The position numbers were made by a program, and so were the translations under genes. A DNA stretch of 64,000 nt from Carallia brachiata. Lineage: Eukaryota > Streptophyta > Magnoliopsida > Malpighiales > Rhizophoraceae. Position 1 is the stretch's first letter. Each line of letters begins with the position of its first letter. This document shows, piece after piece, positions 24,402 through 36,005 of this stretch. The notes under the pieces are model-generated. The model had not been told where the DNA came from. It saw nothing but the letters and a program-made list of their open reading frames with translations, and did no database searches. The stretch lies in NCBI GenBank assembly GCA_021464245.1, contig JADCRB010000067.1, positions 952,010 through 1,016,009 of the forward strand. The letters run 5' to 3'.

Positions 24402-25204
24402 ATGGATTTGATTCACAAGTTTCTGAACATTATAGTCCCCGTTATGATGCTAACGTTGCTCTTTCTTATCCTACCACCACTACTTCTTTTCAGGTTTCTG
24501 AGCTTTATACAGAGATCCATTTCCGCTGAAAAAGTGGCCGGAAAAGTTGTCCTGATAACCGGAGCCTCTTCTGGCATTGGAGAGGTTTAGCTTGACGACC
24601 CCCCTATGCATTATTTGTCGGTAGTAGACATATCCACGCGGGTGTTATAAATGTGGATTAATGATGTCTCTGTTGTGTTTTCTTGATGTGATTTTTTTGC
24701 AGCATCTGGCATATGAGTATGCTAAAAGAGGCGCACCTTTGGCCATTGCTGCTAGACGAGAAGATCGTCTGCGGGCAGTCGCTGATAAAGCCCGGCTGCT
24801 GGGGTCACCGGACGTTATGGTGATCCGCGCGGACGTCTCCAAGATTGAAGACTGCAAGCGCCTTGTTGATGAAGTGGTGAATCATTTTGGTCAATGTAAG
24901 CGTTACACAGTTATAACATCCTTTTAGCTCAGCTTGGCGGTTTCTTAAACACACTGTTGGCTGATCTTGAGGCTTTTTTATTTTTGGCAACAGTGGATCA
25001 CCTGGTGAACAATGCTGGTGTTCTCCACGTCGACATGTTTGCGGATTACACTCAATTTTCCGGTTTGCATGCACTTATGGTATGTTATTCTGAATGAAAT
25101 CCAAAAAGGGAAACACAAAAAAGGTCATAGTACTCTTATGCCTCTTGGCACATCGTGTTTGGCGTTGTTGATAAAAGTAAACCAGTATATGAGACTCCAT
25201 TCAC

Positions 25205-25242
<38 letters not shown>

Positions 25243-26560
25243 TAGGAGACTCTCATATTTATGATATTTGGAGAATTATCGATATAGGCAATTTTTCTTT
25301 ATTTTTGTAAAGAAATTGTTTCTAAGATTCGAACGTAACTGTTATAATAAAATAAATTTTCTGTTACACTTCGTGTTGTTGCTACCAAGATCTAATAAAG
25401 GAAGAAGGTTGCAGTAGATTAGCCGCTAATCTAAAACTAGTCAAATGTTTATGACAGAATGGTTACAGTATTCTTACGTGGAAGTGCAAAAATATGGGGA
25501 CTTTGCAGGGAATCTGAATCTAACGCCTCCTTCTAATGCTTTTATAGAACACAAACTTCTGGGGTGCTGTGTATTGTACCCATTTTGCTGCTCCCCATTT
25601 GAAAAGGAGTAGAGGAAAGATCATAGTGATTTCTTCTACTGCTGGCTGGTATCCAACGCCTAAAATGAGCTCCTACAATGTAAGAAAAGTATCGATTACT
25701 GGTTCTAGTTACTATATGCTCATTTTTCTTTCTCTATTCAATACCAACTTGTTAATCTGCAATGGATTCAGGCAAGCAAGGCAGCGCAAACAAGCTTCTT
25801 TGAGACGTTGGCTGCTGAATTTGGTTCAGAAATTGGAATAACAATTGTCACCCCAGGCCTGGTTGAGTCAGAAATGGTCCAAAGGGAACTCCGACCAAAG
25901 GTAGTCCTTTAAGAAAAAAATTAAATTGTAACTTCAATTCTAGCAGCAGTTTTAGGTACTGAAATTAACCTTTCAATATCTCTTTTTGGCATTATCAGCA
26001 ATAATTAATAAAATTAAGCCAATAAAATTATTACATTATATTGTAGCGAAACTATGAAACTAAAACCTAATATGCCAAACAAATTAATGTTCTAGTCACA
26101 CGACTATTCTCTTTTTTATTGCTTTGTTTTGTTTTGTTTTAGTTTTTGACGGAGTTGTTTTAAGGCCAAGAAAGTCTTACAATCATGGGCAGAAATAATA
26201 TCTATTAGCATTTGCCTCCCGTGCTCTCCCCAGCGTTTTAATTGGTAGATACGTACAAGTCTCACTTTGCCAAATTCCTTCGAGGCCCTGGCAGCAGGAT
26301 CTTTCTCACAGCTGTTTTTCAACTCAATAATTTGACAGGTTCAATTGGCGGCCAATTTGCCGAGTTTGTCAGCCGAAGGATGCGCCAAAGCAATTGTTAG
26401 CAAGGTTTGCCGGGGAGACAGATACGTGACAGAGCCATCTTGGGCGAGAACGATGTTTCTGCTTAAGGTTGTTTGTCCTGAAGTGCTTGAGTGGTTCAAC
26501 CGCTCCTTTGTAGTTTCCAAACCATCAAAGGACAATGCCAATGGTGTCAAGCAAGAATAG
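24402..26560 (+). CDS. 11-beta-hydroxysteroid dehydrogenase-like SDR (steroleosin/HSD family), copy 1
   Basis: An NADP(H)-type short-chain dehydrogenase of the plant HSD/steroleosin family, which acts on sterols at oil bodies or ER-derived membranes. The exons are 24402-24584, 24703-24895, 24994-25079, 25548-25679, 25772-25900 and 26339-26560, with all junctions GT-AG and 314 residues in frame. An N-terminal hydrophobic segment with Pro-Pro (ILPPLLLFRF) fits the steroleosin anchor and proline knob. The Rossmann motif TGASSGIG is at 53-60 and NNAG at 131-134. The catalytic residues are Asn157 (TNFWG), Ser184, Tyr197 and Lys201; the YxxxK motif is assembled across the exon 4/5 junction. Exon 5 is 36 bases shorter than in the neighbour and the C terminus is about 37 residues shorter. 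The substrate is not predictable. The same-strand neighbour at 32.9 kb is clearly a paralogue. Confidence 0.9.
25184..25252. repeat. Poly-A stub in HSD copy 1 intron 3
   Basis: AGTATATGAGACTC (25184-25197) and AGTATAGGAGACTC (25239-25252) flank a short CATTCACC and a run of about 33 A. This is the longest homopolymer in the window and has the same insertion footprint as the other stubs. Confidence 0.6.
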
Positions 26561-27600
26561 CTCGAGAGTTCCATTCTCAGGCAGATAATAATTTTCTCCA
26601 ACGCAAAACTTCAGACCTCCCAGATTATCGGACCAAATCAGAAGATCTTTCTGATTCAGATTTTTCTGCTTCTTTTTATGAAAAATTCTGCCATTAGATT
26701 TATATATATTGGGATATGGATGGTGATTCCTGGAGCTGATCAAATCAGGAGTATTATTGTTATTATTATAATAAAAAAGCCTCCCAACAATGATGATCTC
26801 CATCAATTGCATGTGATTTTTCTTAAATTTTAGCCACACTTGTGGAGTTGCCCTCTGTTGCTGTCATCTGAGCTCAATTGTATTCCTTCTGTAGTTCCGC
26901 TGTAAATCTACTTCGATAATAATATGAACCCAAACACCACTAGAAAGGAAAAAGCACGCGCACAAACACTCGGTATATTTTCTTAAGTGGCGCGATAGAT
27001 TCACAAAACAAAAGATGATTGGGTTTATACGGAAAATTCACCTCTGATTGTGCTAAATTTAAATTTTATTACAAAACAGATATCAATTTATCAAAAATGA
27101 GAAAAAATATAAGGATTATCTCAGTCACTTCTAAGGGTGGCTTCTTCACAGACATCAATTTGCAACAAGGGTCTTAAATTCTAAGGAGGAAAGTCTCAAA
27201 TCTGTATTTGATTATATCTCTGAATGTTTATATTAGTCATAAAGTCTACACAAAAATTATTTTCTCTTAAAGTATATTGCAGTCTCACATTTAAAGGTTG
27301 TTTGAGAACTCTCAAACTCTTAGAGATAATAGTCCTTTGAAATCAACTATTAAAAATATTTTACTCAAATTTATCTATTTTTTAAAAAAAAATTTCTGGA
27401 AAGAAAAGAAAAAAAAGTTACTCCTAATTCTTTCTTTTTTCCTTAAGAGAAATTGTTTCCTTTTGTTTAAAAAAGTTTTAAAATTCATATAAAAACAATA
27501 CTCAACATTAAATTATATTTTTAAAAAATAAAATAAAAAAATAAATTATCAAAAAATATCATTAAACTCACACGTCACACAAGTTTATTACTAATATTAA

Positions 27601-27645
27601 ATATTATTCTAACTCTTTTTTTTTTTTTGGTACTATATTATTCTA
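27601..27645. repeat. Poly-T stub with 11-bp direct repeats
   Basis: ATATTATTCTA occurs at 27601-27611 and 27635-27645, around a short ACTC, a T run and GGTACT. It has the same architecture as the other homopolymer stubs. Confidence 0.5.
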
Positions 27646-27840
27646 GCTTAGGCCCTTGCCCTGGTGCACACTCCCTCTCAATGAATAATGGCCCATAATG
27701 TGACCAGTAACTCAAAACTGGGCTTGTTTGGACATCGGCCCAGTGAACTTTGTTCTATTGCATTTGCAGAGGATGAAAAAGCCTAGAAAATGGGCTGGCC
27801 AGCGATGCGCTATGTTTGAGCCCAATAAATGCAAAAGCAC

Positions 27841-27942
27841 TGAAACGCGAGTCGTTCGATACTGCCAATCCTTGAGCCCCATGAAACGCGAGCCGTTCGA
27901 TACTGCCAATCCTTGAGCCCCACAGGCCCACACCACCTCTTT

Positions 27943-27980
<38 letters not shown>
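27841..27980. repeat. 41-bp tandem duplication followed by a (CT)n tract
   Basis: Two nearly identical 41-base units start TGAAACGCGAG (27841 and 27882) and differ by about one base. A CT dinucleotide run follows at 27946-27980. On the other strand the GA run gives an artificial RERERE open frame that should be ignored. Confidence 0.8.
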
Positions 27981-27985
<5 letters not shown>

Positions 27986-28661
27986 TCGCAAGGAAAACTT
28001 TGACCAAAAAAAAAAAACAAAAAACAAAACTTTCCCAACAAATATATAAGTTAATAAGATAATAAGATATTATCAGTGAGTGATGGTGTGAGTGGAAAAG
28101 ACTCGTCATCGCTTAATTAGAAGTCTTAAGTTTGAGTTTTTTAAAATACAGTCGCGTTAAATACTTATTGGGAGACGTTTGCCTCCCTTCGAAATTCTAT
28201 TCGAGTCGGTTCAAATTAATCAGTCCATTAAACTGAATACTTGACGATTTTAAATTAAAATAATAATAATAATAATAAGATGGTGATCTCAAAATCTGTG
28301 TTAGCAATTCTAAACGCCAAAAATAACTTGCCAAAGAAAAGCATCACCATCTTCTTCCATATCACCGCCATGGCAATGGCACCGTCACTATCGTCAAGCT
28401 TTCCCAATACAAGGATCCCATAAATTCAGCTACCACCATGCTGTACATTCATTTGATAATACATGTTGCTTGAATCACACAAGCTGTGCTCTTCTCATAT
28501 ATGTTACGACTTGAAATGCCAAACTTATCTATTTGTTTTGAATTTGATCAGAACGAAATGCAGCTTAACTATATATATATATGTTTTTCTTGGTTTCTTT
28601 TCTTCGTTCGTTTCCTTATTTTATTGATGGAAGCTGAAAACAATTACTGGGATGTGAAAAG

Positions 28662-30082
28662 CTACGGATAAGCTATTGCAATTGAAGTAGTAGTACTAGC
28701 CATGGAATAGCTCGAATCAAGTGGGAAGAAAAACGGATAGAGCTCATATCGGCAATAACAATTACTATATAGAGCCCTACATCCTTTCCGGTTGCTGCAG
28801 AAATTATTGGCGGCTGCAATTGCTGCGCATTGAGCACAATTTACGGGAGCCAAGTCCCTCGTGCATTGCACCAACGCATAAAGTTTCACAAGAGGAGACA
28901 ACTTGGCTTCGCCTTTGCCAAGCCCGTCATTTTCAAAGACAGCAGCCTGTGATCTAATCTTATCCACCAAACCTCCAAGCTTCTCATTGAATTCTCCAGC
29001 AGCATCCGTTACGTTCTCGACGTTAAAGTGAAAGATAGCATCAGATGTGTCCGGTTTTCCGATGAAATCCTCTTTCCTATACCTTAAAAAGCAGTAGTCG
29101 TACCAAATCCGCGAATCGGCTTGGTCCGGGCAGCGCTGCTGGATTTCCTTTGCTGCATCCTTGAGGCAATTGGAGCAGTCTTGGCTCCTCACATCACCCC
29201 TGTGCATTGGGCTAGGCCGTAGGCTTTATCTTGGCCTTTACCAAAGGAGGTAGCTTTATAACCAGCTGAAGCAGTTAGTTCAGCGAGTAGTTGCATTGTT
29301 GTCAAGCCCAGATTGGACCGGTCAGTTCAACCAGTCGGATTGGTGACCGGTCAGAGATCCAGTTCAGGTTGTAGCTTAAATTGGCTGCGGACCGGACCGG
29401 CCAAAATCCGGTCCAACCAGTCGGACCGGTGAATCGGTCTCGGGTTGACCGGGTTGGTACTTTTAATAATTAAGAAAAAATTTCACACAGCTTTGTAGAA
29501 TTTAATTTTCGAACCCGGGTTGTTATGATTTTTTTTTTTTTTTACTTATTATTTTCTCAAATGTCTCATATAATACACATATTATCTTATGTATCTTATA
29601 AATTAACACTTACTATTTTCTTTTTTTTGTTAAGATAATTATTAATTTTTTTAAAATGTTAATTCTATCTTATAATAAATTCTAAATCATATATTTTAAA
29701 TTTATAAATGTAAGTATTCTAATACATACATATGTATTATAATATTACATTTTACATATAAATTTTGATGTATAATATATAAAAATATTTTTTATACATT
29801 TAATATTAAATATCGGTTTTATCAGTTCAATTTTCGGTTAAATTGGTTGAACCAGTTAAACCTTAAACCAGTTGAACCGATTAGACCTTAAACCACTAAA
29901 CTTTCCAGTTGAATATCCTTTCCGATTCTTTCAACATTGAGTAGTTGAGGAATATTGGCTGATACCTGGCTCCTGCTACTAATCTTACTGTCTTTATTGC
30001 AATATTGTCCTAAAGGATCTGCTACAGAACTGCACTTACAGAGAAACAATACAAAAAGAAAAGCTCTGTTTGGGAAAGTCAT
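28662..30082 (-). pseudogene. Cysteine-rich repeat secretory protein (DUF26) pseudogene, split by a transposon
   Basis: The minus-strand remains of a secreted DUF26 (gnk2) protein. The N-terminal part (30082 down to about 29948) encodes a signal peptide and the mature start ADPLGQYCNKDSKISS, then NIPQLL. A 645-bp element follows. Coding similarity resumes at 29293 with QLLAELTASAGYKATSFGKG. Near 29212, two extra bases inside the conserved CRGDV motif shift the frame; downstream the frame runs RGDVRSQDCSNC, then a second DUF26 repeat with CTRDLAPVNCAQC, to a stop at 28662. Intact family members are about 240-260 residues, work in the apoplast and are used in defence and stress signalling. Two independent lesions make this a pseudogene. 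The long intact second half suggests recent inactivation. No intron is evident, as is usual for secreted DUF26 genes. Confidence 0.8.
29294..29938. mobile_element. 645-bp TIR element inserted in the DUF26 gene, copy A
   Basis: The perfect 9-bp direct repeat GAGTAGTTG lies at 29285-29293 and 29939-29947, and both copies are DUF26 coding sequence, which fixes the insertion precisely. The left end CATTGTTGTCAAGCCC and the complement of the right end AATGTTGAAAGAATCGG share ATTGTTG/AATGTTG. Both subterminal zones are full of ACCGGT/GGTTCAAC words and the core is AT rich. No transposase is encoded. The 9-bp duplication suggests Mutator-like mobilisation. Confidence 0.75.
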
Positions 30083-31162
30083 GGTTTTGAATAAACTGCC
30101 CAGTGGAACTAGGACACCGTCACTAATTGAAATAAAAAAGGTCATGAAAACTCCAATAAAAGAAAAAATCCAACGTAAAGAATGATGTTTTAAAAATTGG
30201 TCTCTCCCAACGTTTGGAATGGTCCTGCCTTCGTTTTAGCATCCTATTATCCATATTATATTTCACAAAAAGAAAAAATTGGAGACACACTAGACAGATG
30301 GGATGGTAATGCGCTGTTAGAGGAAGATGAAATTCAGATGAACCAATTGCTTGATACCATCAAAAAAATCAAATTTAGATGAACCAAATGCTCAATAGGA
30401 GACCCTAGCTACTGGATTAGATTGAAAAAAAACAAAAAACAAAAAACAAGAAAAGGCCGCACCAGCAGCCATTATTGACTTCGTGTCGCTTGCTAAGGCG
30501 CATGAAGAGTGGAAAAAATAGTATTCCATGTTTCTACTCAGTCCACCCACTTATATTCAGGGCGCTGGTGTCCGGATAATTTTTCCAAATACGTGCAACC
30601 ATTTGCTATTTTACTATAATCATATCAAAAAAATATAAACTAAAAAATTATAAAAATAAAATTTAAAATTAGATAAATATTATTTTAAAATTTAAAATAT
30701 AAATCTCACATAATATAAGTTAAAATAATTTTTAAAATTTTTTTAAAAAATTAATGAAATTGTAATATATTTACAATTAATTGTATATTTATAGTGTGTT
30801 CAGAAATTATTTGGGTGCTGAATTTTTTTTTATTTATATTTTTATTGTGCCATTTACGTCCTCCTGGCGGGATTGTTGTAGCATAACGTAATGCTGGACA
30901 GTCGATCAAAATAATTGAAATTATGCCATGAGTTGATTAAATCGTAGCCAAAAAATATACGGGATGAAGCCCCATCAATGTAGGAATGATTAATCTGTCA
31001 GATTTCAATCTCTAGAGATGTTACGGAACGGCCATAATAGTTGAGACACGCTAAAGTCACCGAACAGGAGACAGGGATAAGTAACCAAAATCCATCAAAC
31101 TATCATTAATCCTCTTTAGAAGTGCCCAAAAACAATCCTGACAAGCTTAAATTTGCTTTGAA
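30083..31162. other. Spacer between the DUF26 pseudogene and the element at 31.2 kb
   Basis: The first 100-200 bases are probably the former DUF26 promoter. The rest is AT-rich. No gene or repeat with clear borders was seen. Confidence 0.4.
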
Positions 31163-31812
31163 CCAATGATGCACGAATCGAATCGGATATCTAAGTGAAA
31201 AATTTAGTGGTTAAACGTCTAACTAATTTAATTGGTTTAACTAAAATTTAAATTGATAAAATTAATATTTAATATTAAATATATAAAAAAATATTTTTAT
31301 ATATTATATGTCAAAATTCATATGTAAAATGTATATTATAATACATATGTATATATTAGAATACTTATATTTGTTAATTTAAAATATATGATTTAAAATT
31401 TATTATAAGGTAGAATTAATAATTTAAAAAAATTAATAATTGTCTTAATAAAAAAAATATTAAGTATTATTTATTAGATACATAAGACAGTGTTAGTATT
31501 ATATAAGATATTTGAAAAAATAATAAATAAAAAAAAGATCACAACAAATTATAAGTTGGTCTAGTGGTATGAGGTTTACATTTTATATTAGAGGTCAGGA
31601 GTTCGAAAACTAAATTCTACAAAATTGTGTGAATTTTTTCTAATTATTAAAAGTGACTAACTCAGTCAACCCGAGACCGATTCACCGGTCCGTTGACTGA
31701 GTTTTGACCGGTCTAGTTTAGAGTGATTTTAAGCTACAACTCAGACATGATCTCTGATTGATCACCAGTCCGACCAGTTGAACTGGTCGGTCTGGTCTAG
31801 ATTTGACAACAC
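31163..31812. mobile_element. 650-bp TIR element, copy B (opposite orientation to copy A)
   Basis: TGCTTTGAA (31154-31162) and TGCTTTGGA (31813-31821) flank the element. Its right end, ATTTGACAACAC, is the complement counterpart of copy A's left end. Its left end, AATGATGCACGAATCGAATC, corresponds to copy A's right end. Internally, 31557-31567 (TGGTCTAGTGG) and GAGTTCGAAAAC near 31600 resemble tRNA A and B boxes. The B-box side is also present in copy A. Confidence 0.65.
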
Positions 31813-31821
31813 TGCTTTGGA

Positions 31822-32892
31822 CTCGATTACATGAACGCATGAAAATAAACACGGGAGTCGACGTATCGATTCGTTTGTGCAACGAGCGGGTTTATTTGTG
31901 CAATCAGATACTTAATTATTACAATAAAATTTAAAAGTATTTTTCCATCTATTTTTTTGTTGCAGAAATTAACTAACTTGTTACACAAATTAAGTTACTG
32001 ATTACACAAATAAATCGACGCATCGACTCTTTACGCCTATTTTCCTTCGTTCATATAACTTTTTTGATTTGGTTTATCCCTATTTGAAAAGAAATCTCGA
32101 TGAAAGGAAAAGAATAGAAATTTTTGGGTTGACCGAATACGCATGCCTCAGTATTTAGTCTAGATTTCTACCTTATGGATTTATGTTAAGTAATATCCGA
32201 GGGTATTTGGGTTAGCTTAGACAGTGCATTTATATTACATTTTTAAAAAGTAGAAGATATTTGTTTGATAATTTTTTTTTTGTGTTGTTATTTAATTTTA
32301 TTTATTTTTTATATAATTTTTTAAAAATAACTGATTGAAAATTAAATAGTTCAAGGTAGCTTTTGCCGTTCTTTGAACTATTTTTAATTTTTAATATTAA
32401 TAATAATTTATATGAAATAAATTATACTTAAAAATATTTATATAAATTTATTTTTTTATTTACCATATAAATTAAATTTATTAATTGTTACCCCTTTTAT
32501 TAATATTTATATAAATACAATATCTTTTTAATAATTCTTAAATAATATTTTCTTCACTTAAAATTTTTGTTAATGTTTGCTTTAAAAACATAGCTCAAAT
32601 ATTATGTTTTTTACTATTCATATGTACATATACACACATAGATATGATATAGATATATTATGTGCCATCTGACCCAATATCGGCTACGCCACCGACGATT
32701 AGTTTTTGTAAGGTGGAAAAAGATAAAAGTGCAAGCAAACAAAGCAGAAGTCAACAGCTACGTGTTCAACCCCATCCATGCAGAGCATTTACGTGGCAAA
32801 GCAACAAGGAATTCTTCCTCAAATTTTAAGCCCCCAAATGCCTCCCAATGTCGTAAGCTCCCGATGCTCCAAGTTCGCTGCGGAGAAAATCC
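31822..32892. other. Upstream region of HSD copy 2
   Basis: AT-rich from 32250 to 32600. The segment at 32660-32892 is less AT-rich and probably holds the leader of the gene starting at 32893. A TATA-like ATATATTATG occurs near 32650. No other gene was recognised. Confidence 0.35.
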
Positions 32893-34703
32893 ATGGATTT
32901 TATTCACACGCTGATGAACGTTGGAATTGCTCCTCTGTCTCTAATAGCGCTCGTCTCCTTTCTGCCAACTTACCTCTTTTTCAGATGCCTCCTCTCCACT
33001 CTGAGGTCAATTTTCAGTGAGGATGTAGCAGGAAAAGTTGTACTCATCACCGGAGCATCCTCAGGCATCGGAGAGGTATAATTACTTGAGGGCATATGAA
33101 GTATGAATTTGCTTAACAAATGAGTAATTGATCTTAATTAATGTTTATTGGTTACTTAGAATTGTTTATTACATGAATAAAGTGATTTTTTTTTTTTTTA
33201 AGCATTTGGCTTACGAATATGCTAAAAGAAGAGCTTGTTTAGCCCTGGTTGCGAGAAGGGAGCACCATCTCCGAGAGGTAGCTGCCAAGGCCGAGATGAT
33301 TGGCTCACCTGAGGCCATCGTTGTCCCGGGAGATGTTACTAAGGTGGAAGACTGTCAACGATTTGTTGATGCAACTGTGAAGCACTTTGGTAGACGTAAG
33401 TGAAAAATGAAATTGAAAAACAAAAAAAAAAAAAGAGGAATTTTAACCGTATAGTTAGCATATCTTCTAGCATTTTATATGATTTTTGATGGACATCCTT
33501 GTGAACAGTGGATCACCTGGTGACCAACGCTGGTGTTGCTCCTATGTGCATGTTTGAAGATTGCCCTGACATCTGCTCTCTTGTTCCAACTATGGTAATT
33601 AATTCCATCTGGCAACACTCGCAGTCATTTAGCATTGCGATTTAACGAGTAAATTAGAAATTAAACTAACATATATTGTTGCTAAGCCGTCATAATTAAC
33701 AATGCTTTACCAACGATAGGTCCTAAATGCAGCCAAGCATAAATGGACAGCCTATGTAATCGATAAAATAAAAAAAACCTGTGGGGTGTACAATTTTGAG
33801 ATCTATTTCTTTACACTCTAGGGATTGGGATTTAAGATGTACATCCGTTGTGATTAATATGATGATGATGTGTTTTTTTCTTTTTTCACAGGACGTTAAT
33901 TTCTGGGATTCTGTATATTGCGCCTATTTTGCAATTCCGCACTTAAAAAGAAGCAGTGGAAGAATTGTAGTAACTGCTTCATGTGCATCATGGCTACCTA
34001 TCCCAAGGATGACCTTCTACAATGTACGATGTTACATCAACTTCATTCAAGCCTGTATGTGGCATGTTCCGCCATCAATTGTGACTAATTATGTTTTTTC
34101 TGATGATTCAGGCAAGTAAAGCAGCACTAGTTGCAATGTACGAGACATTGAGGGTAGAAATGGGTTCGGAAATTGGAATAACAATAGTTAACCCTGGACT
34201 GATTGAATCAGAAATGACAGCAGGGAAATTCGTAAACAAGCAAGGGAAGTTGGAATTTAACAGAGAACTCAGAGAAGTAAGTTTTCATACACAAATTGAC
34301 TATGAAAAATAAGTTTCCATTTTGACAATACTTTACCTTGCCTCATATAACATGGATGCATTGCCACCAGGTTCAAGTTAGTATAATACCATTGGAGTCT
34401 GCTGAGAGATGTGCTAAGGCAATTGTGAACGGTGCATGCCGGGGAGAGGAATACCTAACAGAACCGTCTTGGTACCGTACAATATTTTTCTGGAAGGTTT
34501 TTTGCCCCGACATTGTAGAGTGGACCAATCGCTGGTATTTGATTCCTGGACGTGGTCGAACAGAAAGAGATACAGTTAGCAAGAAGATTTACGACCTGGT
34601 AACCAAAGTGAAAAAATGTCTAACCTTTGGCATGAATACAGTTGAATTTCCCGAAAATTTGCCCTCTCAAGATGGTGGAAGTTTAGTGCGTCATACAGAT
34701 TAA
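32893..34703 (+). CDS. 11-beta-hydroxysteroid dehydrogenase-like SDR (steroleosin/HSD family), copy 2
   Basis: A second HSD/steroleosin-like short-chain dehydrogenase, 363 residues. The exons are 32893-33075, 33203-33395, 33509-33594, 33892-34023, 34112-34276 and 34371-34703; the first four have exactly the same lengths as in copy 1, showing tandem duplication. The features are an N-terminal hydrophobic anchor, TGASSGIG at 53-60, Asn157 (VNFWD), Ser184 (TASCAS), and Tyr197/Lys201 (YNASK across the exon 4/5 junction). The usual NNAG motif is TNAG at 131-134. The Gly after NFW is Asp, and the Ser motif is TAS rather than SS. Exon 5 keeps the GKFVNKQGKLEF segment that copy 1 lacks, and exon 6 has a longer tail ending VRHTD. 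Activity is likely, because the catalytic tetrad is intact, but the cofactor pocket is slightly altered. Confidence 0.9.
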
Positions 34704-35156
34704 CACTCCTGGATGGCAGTGTTTATATAGAAGTCACAGGTCTATCTCAGTAGACAAATATAAGGGAAGTACGTAGCAGGACTGGGCAAATGAGAGATTC
34801 TGGTGACAATTGAGCGTAGCTTCCCAGGAAATGGCCAATGTTGCAGGATGGTATACCGTACTTGCAGGAATCGTGTAATATAAACAAGGAAATACTTGGT
34901 GGGTATAAATTATGTGAGATTAATGTAGAAGTCAGTGATATAGACTCTTGAATTATTGATTAAAAAAAAAATAGATATATTTTAAAATGTCTATCTGTAT
35001 CTTCTTAATTTACATCTTATTTATAAGTGCTTTATAAATGGTACGGTAAAATAAGTTGTAAAAATGAAACAATGGTCCAAAATGGCTTCGAGAAGGTGTG
35101 CTGTGTGTCATTTACCGGCTTCCTAACCTTTCCCTGGTGTTCTTGTGCTTGTCCTC
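34704..35156. other. 3' flank of HSD copy 2
   Basis: Probable 3' untranslated region and terminator of the HSD copy. No second gene was recognised. Confidence 0.4.
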
Positions 35157-35994
35157 TGTGGCGGAGCCACCTTATGGAGAGTGAGGGCGATTGCCCCCAC
35201 TGAAAGTTAGAAATATTTAGATTTAGTATGTAAATTTTGTAACAATTTTAGAAAAAATAGGATTTGCCCCACTGCCCCATTGAAAATATAATTTTAACTC
35301 TATTTAATTTAAAAGTTAAAGAAAAAAGTAATTTTTTAAGAATACAATTATGTAGAATGAGTTAAAGCGATAAAAGTGAGACAAAACTCTATCAATAATT
35401 TTAATTAATTACTTTATGAAAAATAAGAAAAAAAATTGATTTATTATTTTATATATATGGCTCTTGTGATTCGTTAAGGTTAAATCAAATAATTTTTCCT
35501 TCTTTATCTTTAATAGATAATATATGATATATAAAAATTTTATAAACTCAATTTTTAATCTCTTTTGGTTTTATCAAATTGTGCATATTATTTGTGATGC
35601 CTTTTATTCTTAAGTTAATTAATTTATTTTTTCATCAAATATTGAAAATATAACGTATATACGTGAAATTGTGATTAAATTTTGTCATTTTAATTTTATT
35701 TATAACAATCAAACTCTACAATTTTAGCTATTTTAATTAAATTAAATTATTTTATTTGAGTTATTTACAAAAATATAATAATTTTGTTTCAATAAAAATC
35801 AACTCGTTAAACTTATTTCTTAATTAAATTTTAACTAAAATCTGAACTTGATTTATTAGTGAAACATATAAATATTAATTTTAACCTAATTTATTTAATA
35901 AACTGAGCATGAACATTAAAAATTTAATTACAATTGCTCGATTATAGTTCTATACATTTTTGTCCCTACTGAAAAAATTTTTTTGCTCCGCCAC
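35157..35994. mobile_element. 838-bp TIR element with an 11-bp flanking repeat
   Basis: The left end GTGGCGGAGCCACC and the complement of the right end GTGGCGGAGCAAA form inverted repeats. TGCTTGTCCTC occurs at 35146-35156 and 35995-36005, exactly outside the ends. The interior is AT rich and non-coding. Flank length (9-11 bp) suggests a Mutator-like element; hAT with a chance extension is possible. Confidence 0.65.
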
Positions 35995-36005
35995 TGCTTG
36001 TCCTC

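Larger units (their letters stand above)
26561..28661. other. Spacer between HSD copy 1 and the DUF26 pseudogene
   Basis: The 3' untranslated region of the HSD gene probably extends into the first few hundred bases. The rest is AT rich, with a T-run stub (27601-27645), a 41-bp tandem duplication and a CT microsatellite (27841-27980), and a possible SINE tail at 28070-28260. No gene was recognised. Confidence 0.4.

Noticed and set aside
27755..28109. Minus-strand frames with RERERE repeats
   Set aside because: Produced by the CT microsatellite at 27946-27980; no domain on either side.
31553..31612. A functional tRNA gene
   Set aside because: Only A- and B-box-like words are present; no cloverleaf, anticodon arm or acceptor stem could be drawn.
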